Assembly: GCF_001854325.1 (NCBI RefSeq) | Contig: NZ_CP017754.1 | Span: forward strand, 992,001 to 1,056,000 | Direction of reading: 5' to 3' | DNA length: 64,000 nucleotides | Source of the DNA: Cupriavidus malaysiensis | Lineage (GTDB): Bacteria > Pseudomonadota > Gammaproteobacteria > Burkholderiales > Burkholderiaceae | Part shown: positions 59,570 through 64,000 of the stretch, piece by piece | How the letters are laid out: every line of letters starts with the position of its first letter | How positions within the stretch are numbered: the first letter of the stretch is position 1 | Notes under the pieces: model-generated | The model's database searches: none | Seen by the model: the letters and a program-made list of their open reading frames with translations, nothing else | Told to the model about the DNA's origin: nothing | Program-made: the position numbers and the translations under genes

Positions 59570-60118
59570 ATGCTTAGGTTGTGGGGCATTATTTTTTTCA
59601 GTGGAAGGACTGGTCATCTTCGAATTTTGTCAGTCGCAGCCCTGATTCTTCTGGCATCGCTTCTTGTGGGGTGCTGGCGAGATCGTAACGAAAATCGACC
59701 ATTGGCGCCTATCCCGTTTGACGCGGGTAAATCCGGCGATGGCATATTGGCTGGGTTTTGTGTTGAAAGGGCTCAGGAATACGCGGTTGTGCTTTCGTTT
59801 TTGTACGATTCGGAGGATGCGTACGGGAGAAAAATGATATGGGATGCAATTGAGGGTCTTCCTGGATCTGAGACGCAGCCTCGATATCGGATTATTGTTG
59901 AGCGATTTGAAGAAGGGCGAGTTGTGAGTTTGGTGGATAGCGAGGTTGAAATTTCGAAGCCGTATTCGTCAGGCTGGGGGCGGGTTAATTCAAGGCTCTT
60001 AGTGATGGATCTGGTGCCTGGGAACTACATTTTAAGGGTCGATGGGCTACGGAATTCGGTCCAATTTTCCTCGTTAAGGGCAAATGTGTTGGTAATCAAG
60101 CCATATCGGGGGAAGTAG
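59570..60118 (+). CDS. Small lipoprotein, member 2 of the pair
   Basis: 182 residues. The N-terminus is longer than that of member 1 and includes a polar start before the hydrophobic stretch (LSVAALILLASLLVG) and lipobox Cys35; an internal start closer to the signal peptide is possible. The mature part reads RPLAPIPFDAGKSGDGILAG at the start and ends with LVPGNYILRVDGLRNSVQFS and YRGK, parallel to the protein at 58886, with low identity between these ends. AT-rich codon use is shared with member 1. Together they look like an old tandem duplication. Function unknown. Confidence 0.8.
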   Translation: MLRLWGIIFFSGRTGHLRILSVAALILLASLLVGCWRDRNENRPLAPIPFDAGKSGDGILAGFCVERAQEYAVVLSFLYDSEDAYGRKMIWDAIEGLPGSETQPRYRIIVERFEEGRVVSLVDSEVEISKPYSSGWGRVNSRLLVMDLVPGNYILRVDGLRNSVQFSSLRANVLVIKPYRGK

Positions 60119-60551
60119 TGTGGGGATTGATCTTCTTTTGCATTCGGAGGGAGTGAGGAAATGGGCTGGTCTGCGCGTGTCGTCGGCGGGGCGTCGGCTG
60201 GCCGAGGTTGGGATGCCAGGCAAGCCGATCGCCGCGGTAGGGTTCCCTTGGCACAGTACGACGCGGCGGCCTAAGCGTGATCCACCTGGCCGAGGGGACA
60301 GGAGCGGGTGTTCCAGTCGATCGATCGACGATTAGACGCTCCTGACTGGCTCCCAACTGCAACGTGATTGGACGAGCGATTCCGGCACCAATGGCCTTGC
60401 GGTTGTCAATTCCGGTGCTTCAAGTCTCTCCAGGGAGCTATCTCGAATAGCTCTCTGCGCGGAATAGGATATCCCGGATCCAGTGTGCCGCCCCCTGGAT
60501 AGAAATATTATTGATAGATTCGGGTGATGGTGTGATTTTGTGTGAAATGAG
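60119..60551. other. Non-coding stretch with repeat copy B
   Basis: 433 bp between the second lipoprotein and the small membrane protein. It holds repeat copy B (60211-60462). After that the sequence turns AT-rich again (aatattattgatagattcg near 60505) and contains the promoter area of the small membrane protein gene. No gene seen. Confidence 0.6.
60211..60462 (+). repeat. Diverged dispersed repeat, copy B
   Basis: Partner of copy A (58282-58520) in the same orientation, 1.9 kb apart. The core at 60373-60462 matches copy A over 66 of 90 ungapped positions. It is GC-rich while the genes around it are AT-rich, so the repeats appear to be older chromosomal sequence that was split or duplicated with the lipoprotein genes. 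Confidence 0.75.
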
Positions 60552-60788
60552 ATGAAGAATATCTATTTTCTTCCTGTGATTTTGGTCGTTATCCAGTTGC
60601 TTTTTCTTTTGGAAAAATTAAAGATAAAGAGGTTTCGTGACGTTGATAGGATGTCTGAAAAAGAGATCAAGGATTTCGTGAGGGAAACGGGTATCGGGCG
60701 GCTCTATTTCTTTTGGAGAAATATGGGTGCCGGGCTCGGCGTGATTGCTCTTGTCCTGTACGGAATCCTGTTCTTTGGCGGGAGATGA
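60552..60788 (+). CDS. Small two-helix membrane protein
   Basis: 78 residues with low-GC codon use. Two hydrophobic stretches, IYFLPVILVVIQLLFLLEKL at the N-terminus and GAGLGVIALVLYGILFFGG at the C-terminus, flank a charged middle (RFRDVDRMSEKEIKDFVRET). It is probably an inner-membrane hairpin protein. No family recognised. It belongs to the same AT-rich patch as the lipoproteins and ends 50 bp before the point where HlyD-like coding begins. Confidence 0.6.
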   Translation: MKNIYFLPVILVVIQLLFLLEKLKIKRFRDVDRMSEKEIKDFVRETGIGRLYFFWRNMGAGLGVIALVLYGILFFGGR

Positions 60789-60841
60789 CGTGTTTGCGGC
60801 GGATGGGGCTCGTCAGTTTTGTGAGAAAAAGTGGATTTTGC

Positions 60842-61036
60842 CCGCCCGAAGGCAACCGGATCTACTCGAGCCGGATCCGCCTCGACCGCAGCACCATGCA
60901 GGTGGACGGCACCGAGGTAGGCCTGTCGCCAGGCATGTCGGTGGCGGTCGAGGTCAAGACCGGCAAGCGGCGCGTGATCGAGTACTTCCTGAGCCCGTTG
61001 ATGACGTACCGGAAGGAGAGCTTGCGTGAGCGTTGA
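60842..61036 (+). pseudogene. C-terminal stump of an HlyD-family type I secretion adaptor
   Basis: The frame ending at 61036 encodes about 64 residues reading RIYSSRIRLDRSTMQVDG, then EVGLSPGMSVAVEVKTGKRR and VIEYFLSPLMTYRKESLRER. This is the highly conserved end of HlyD-like periplasmic adaptors (usual length about 400-480). The upstream 340 or more codons are missing and the frame before 60842 is unrelated AT-rich sequence, so this is a truncated remnant. The full gene would have worked with an ABC exporter and TolC, neither of which lies here. Confidence 0.88.
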
Positions 61037-61155
61037 GGGGGGGCGGGGCACCGCTTCCCTGGCGAGCGGTGCTGTGCCCTTTGGGTGGATGTGGCGCTGC
61101 CCGCCCCGAGCAGGAGCGCGGCAGCGACGCGGCGTAGATGCCGCTTGGTAGAGCC

Positions 61156-61860
61156 TTAGTAAAGCGTACGCGCCAGGAACGTCAGCGTACGGTCCCAGGC
61201 CATTTCCGCCCAAACCGGGTCGAACTGCGTCGCCGGCAGGCGGCCGGGGCCGACGGCGGTTTCGTTGGCGAAGGCGTGGTGGGCCAGGTAGCGGTGGAAG
61301 GTGAAGTCGACCTTGGCTTCGCTGAGCTTGGCTTCCAGCGCGTCGACCGATTCCGGGGTGAAGAAGGTGTCCTGGGTGGCCCAGTGGCCCATCAGCGGCA
61401 CGCGGATCTTGGCGGGGTCGATGTATTCGAGCGGCGGCAGGCCGTACCATGCCACGCCGGCGGCGAGGTCGGGGTTCTGGCCCAGTGCCAGCAGGGTCAG
61501 GGCGCCGCCCATGCAGAAGCCGGTGATGGCGACGCGGCTGGCGCGGGTCTTCAGGTATTGCACGGCGCCGGCGATGTCTTGCGAGGCGGCATCGCCGAAG
61601 TCGAGCCCGCTCATCAGGTGGTGGGCTTCTTCGGCCTCGACGGTCGACTTGCCGCGGTACAGGTCGGGCACCAGCGCGAGGTAGCCGCAGCGCGCGAGCC
61701 GGTCGGCGACGCCGCGGATCTGGTCGTTCAGGCCCCACCATTCCTGGATGACGACCACCGCGGGCGCGCCTTCGGTCTTTTCCGGGGTGGCCAGGTAGCC
61801 CTGGAGTTCTTTGCCGTCGGGGCGCTGGAACGTGATCGTGGTGCCGTTTGCTTGCGTCAT
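61156..61860 (-). CDS. Dienelactone hydrolase family protein
   Basis: 234 residues of the alpha/beta hydrolase fold, with a clear ribosome site (aggag) before the ATG at 61860. The catalytic triad Cys116 (GFCMGG), Asp164 (WATQD) and His195 (LAHHAF) and Glu40 in VIQEWWGLND match dienelactone hydrolase. In chlorocatechol degradation it opens dienelactone to maleylacetate; stand-alone chromosomal copies often hydrolyse other lactones or esters. No catabolic operon partner lies next to it. It is convergent with the HlyD remnant and its promoter lies in the 229 bp before the PilY1-like gene end. Confidence 0.93.
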   Translation of the reverse strand: MTQANGTTITFQRPDGKELQGYLATPEKTEGAPAVVVIQEWWGLNDQIRGVADRLARCGYLALVPDLYRGKSTVEAEEAHHLMSGLDFGDAASQDIAGAVQYLKTRASRVAITGFCMGGALTLLALGQNPDLAAGVAWYGLPPLEYIDPAKIRVPLMGHWATQDTFFTPESVDALEAKLSEAKVDFTFHRYLAHHAFANETAVGPGRLPATQFDPVWAEMAWDRTLTFLARTLY

Positions 61861-62089
61861 GGATGGTCTCCTGTGGCTGTGGGAGCGTTGGGGCGGAGGC
61901 CGCGCCTTGGCGCGGGCCGGGGAAGCGCGGCGGTGGCGGATGTGGCGGCCACCGGTTCCCGGGCGATTGTAATGCCCATCGTGCCACGGCGTGGCCGGTC
62001 GCGGCGCAGGAGGCGGTGAAGGGGCGGCGGACGAGCCGGCCGGCGCCCGCTACAACACTGAGCCGGCCGCCCGCGCGCCCGGCGCCATG

Positions 62090-64000
62090 TCAATGGCGGT
62101 CGCTTTCCGGGTACCAGTAGACGCGCTTGCGCTTGCCGGCGCCGGCGATCTTCACCTGCTGCACGCCGATCGGCGAGGTGGCATCGCCGCCTCCGGTGGC
62201 GGTCTGGCTGCCGCCGCCGATCACGACCGGCACCAGCGTGGTGCTGCTGCCATTGGTTACCGGCACGATGCCGAACACGGCCGAGGGGGGGAAGCCGCCA
62301 CCGTCGAGCACGATCGAGCGCGCGGTGTTCTGTCCCGCGCCGGTGACGAAGTTGAAGGAATAGGTCCGGGCCGCGCCCAGGTTGGGGAAGCACTGGTTGG
62401 GGCTCGGTACCGTCGGCGTGTTGGTGCCGATGGTGGTGTAGCCGGCGACGGTCAGCGCCGCGTTGACGGCTTTTTCGCCGGGATTGGTGAGCGTGATGTA
62501 GAAGCCGGAGCCGGCGCCGCTGTAGGGCTGGGTGCTGGTCGTGATGTCGGACAGGCCGGCCTCCGTGATTGGCGTCCAGGCGAACGGCATGCCGGAGATA
62601 TTGCTGTCCTTGATCATATAGAGCCGGTTGACCACGTTGTAGGCGAGGCCCGGGGTGGGCGAGGTCGAATAGAGCGGATGTTCGCGGTCGCCGGAGCCGA
62701 TCATGACGGCATCGTAGCCCGCGGTGGATACCACGTCGGGCGGATAGAAGAACTTGCGCGCGTTGTTGCTGCCGGCCGAGCCGCCCAGCGCGGCCAGCTT
62801 GGTCATGGTCCAGTTGGCCGGTGCATTGCCGGCCGCAGCCTCGAAGTCGGCCCGCCACAGGTTGCCGCCGAGGTCGCCGACGTAGAGGCGCTCGCTATAG
62901 CCGTCGCCGTTGCGGTCGAGCAGGGTAACGTCCGAGGGAATGGCGCGCGTGAGCCCGGCCACCTTGACGCAGGCGCCGCTCATGCCGGTGCAGTCCGGCA
63001 GCGCGCTCCAGACGAGGCTGCCGCTGACCGCATCGAAGGCGAACAGGCCGCGCCCCATGGTGTCGCCGCCGGTGCTGGCGTTCGCGTTGTAGGGATCGCT
63101 GTCTTCCGTCGAATCGTAGCCCGCCCCCATGATCACCAGCGGGTTCGCGTAGCCGCGCACGCGCAGCACGCGCGGCTGCGACCAGGTCTGGCCGAGTTCG
63201 GGCAGGTCCGCGTAGCTGTGCCGCCATAGGAAGCTGGGGCTGAGCGGGTTGGTGACGTCGATGGCGTAGAGGAAGCGGCCGCCGCGCCGGGCGGTCAGGT
63301 AGATGACCACGCGGGGGCTGGACGGATTGCGCAGGTCCTGCATCACCGCCGTGCTGCCGTCGAAGAAGTAGTCGCGCGGCAGGGGCGTGGGCGTGATTCC
63401 GCCGGGGGTCGTGGACAGCTGGATTTCCGGGGAGTTGACGTAGAGGCGGCCTAGCTTGCCGAAGAAGTCGGGCGCCACGAAGCCCCATAGCTCGCCGCCT
63501 GGCCGCACCCCGTTGATACCCGCGCTCTGGTTACCGTTGATGGCGTGGAACACGCCGTCGTTGGTGCCGTAGTACACGACCACGCCGGTGCTGCCATAGT
63601 TGACCACCGCGGGGCGCGAGTGCAGCACGTCCGCGTGGATCGAGCTGCGCACGGTGACCGGCGAGCCGGGTCCGGCTTCCGCTTCCTTGCCGGCGATGCT
63701 GGTGGAGTCGGCTGCGTTGGTGTCCTGTCCGCGCATCCAGGCGATCAGCTTGGGCAGCTCCGTGCTGGTGATGGTCGGCACGCCGGCTTCGCCGGCATTG
63801 ATGGCGGCCAGTCCCGCCGAACCGGTCAGCCAGCTGTTGCTGGTGTCGAAGAAGGTGAAGGCGGTGCTGGCCTGGCAGCTGGCGTTGCAGGTCAGCAGCG
63901 TGCGCCCTTGCTGGCTGGTCAGGTTGGTGGCGCGCAGCATTTCCCCGGCGCCGCCTTTTTCGACGATCTCGCCGTCGGGGAGATCCAGTTTCCAGCCGGC
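62090..64000 (-). CDS. PilY1-like type IV pilus tip protein, C-terminal part
   Basis: The open frame continues past the right window edge, so only the last 636 residues are visible. Family markers are HADVLHSRPAVVNYG, VVVYYGTNDGVFHAINGNQS and ELWGFVAPDFFGKLGRLYVN, which belong to the PilY1/PilC beta-propeller. The calcium-binding loop LLDRNGDGYSERLYVGDLGG carries spaced Asp/Asn residues. The last 250 residues are a Thr/Ser/Gly-rich part after the propeller. PilY1 sits at the tip of type IVa pili, controls pilus extension and retraction through Ca2+ and can act in adhesion or surface sensing. The stop is at 62090. The minor pilin genes usually next to pilY1 would be outside the window. Confidence 0.92.
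   Translation of the reverse strand, partial: AGWKLDLPDGEIVEKGGAGEMLRATNLTSQQGRTLLTCNASCQASTAFTFFDTSNSWLTGSAGLAAINAGEAGVPTITSTELPKLIAWMRGQDTNAADSTSIAGKEAEAGPGSPVTVRSSIHADVLHSRPAVVNYGSTGVVVYYGTNDGVFHAINGNQSAGINGVRPGGELWGFVAPDFFGKLGRLYVNSPEIQLSTTPGGITPTPLPRDYFFDGSTAVMQDLRNPSSPRVVIYLTARRGGRFLYAIDVTNPLSPSFLWRHSYADLPELGQTWSQPRVLRVRGYANPLVIMGAGYDSTEDSDPYNANASTGGDTMGRGLFAFDAVSGSLVWSALPDCTGMSGACVKVAGLTRAIPSDVTLLDRNGDGYSERLYVGDLGGNLWRADFEAAAGNAPANWTMTKLAALGGSAGSNNARKFFYPPDVVSTAGYDAVMIGSGDREHPLYSTSPTPGLAYNVVNRLYMIKDSNISGMPFAWTPITEAGLSDITTSTQPYSGAGSGFYITLTNPGEKAVNAALTVAGYTTIGTNTPTVPSPNQCFPNLGAARTYSFNFVTGAGQNTARSIVLDGGGFPPSAVFGIVPVTNGSSTTLVPVVIGGGSQTATGGGDATSPIGVQQVKIAGAGKRKRVYWYPESDRH

Overview
The window is high-GC DNA with Burkholderiaceae-like (Cupriavidus/Ralstonia type) gene content: MiaB, RhlE with a Gly/Arg-rich tail, SrkA, many LysR regulators, CaiB/BaiF enzymes, a Tad-like pilus locus and a very large YadA-type trimeric autotransporter. 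The genus is an inference from content; no rRNA, tRNA, CRISPR array or intact insertion sequence was seen. GC and codon use are uniform except for one AT-richer patch at about 58.6-60.8 kb and a milder shift inside the autotransporter gene.

Layout. (1) 0-9 kb, housekeeping and stress: the 5' end of miaB, a small exported protein, a ClC chloride channel, rhlE, srkA, a UspA protein, an alpha-methylacyl-CoA racemase-like enzyme, a PcaC-like protein and a LuxR-type response regulator. (2) 9-20.6 kb, catabolism and transport: a decayed CaiB/BaiF fragment, a methionine-type ABC importer (metQ-metN-metI) divergent from an LLM flavin monooxygenase, an MFS permease, and a translationally coupled Baeyer-Villiger monooxygenase-SDR-MFS operon under a LysR gene. 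(3) 20.7-31 kb, mixed: a fused Nudix/metallo-beta-lactamase protein, nitronate monooxygenase, a LysR/deaminase/MFS group, a DUF2383-like protein, a ParB-like protein, a diguanylate cyclase and small envelope proteins.

(4) 31-46 kb, surface assembly: a metzincin-type lipoprotein protease followed by a compact Tad/Flp-like pilus operon (pilin, TadG-like, TadE-like, unknown exported protein, second small pilin-like protein, CpaB, CpaC secretin, FHA-CpaF ATPase, TadB, TadC, DUF192, TadE-like, lytic transglycosylase). Stop/start overlaps link many of these genes. No prepilin peptidase, CpaD, CpaE/TadZ or TadD homologue is in the window.

(5) 46-58 kb, adhesion: a 2,588-residue trimeric autotransporter with near-identical 348-bp internal tandem repeats, an OmpA-type lipoprotein behind a terminator, and a lipoprotein with Ig-like and kelch-like repeats. 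(6) 58.2-61 kb, a mosaic patch: two related small lipoproteins and a small membrane protein, bracketed by two diverged copies of an unrecognised non-coding repeat and ending at the C-terminal stump of a type I secretion adaptor (HlyD family). (7) 61-64 kb: a dienelactone hydrolase and the C-terminal part of a PilY1-like type IV pilus protein running off the window.

The most notable regions are the reduced Tad-like system with its FHA-fused ATPase, next to the repeat-bearing adhesin, and the lipoprotein patch that replaces most of a secretion gene.
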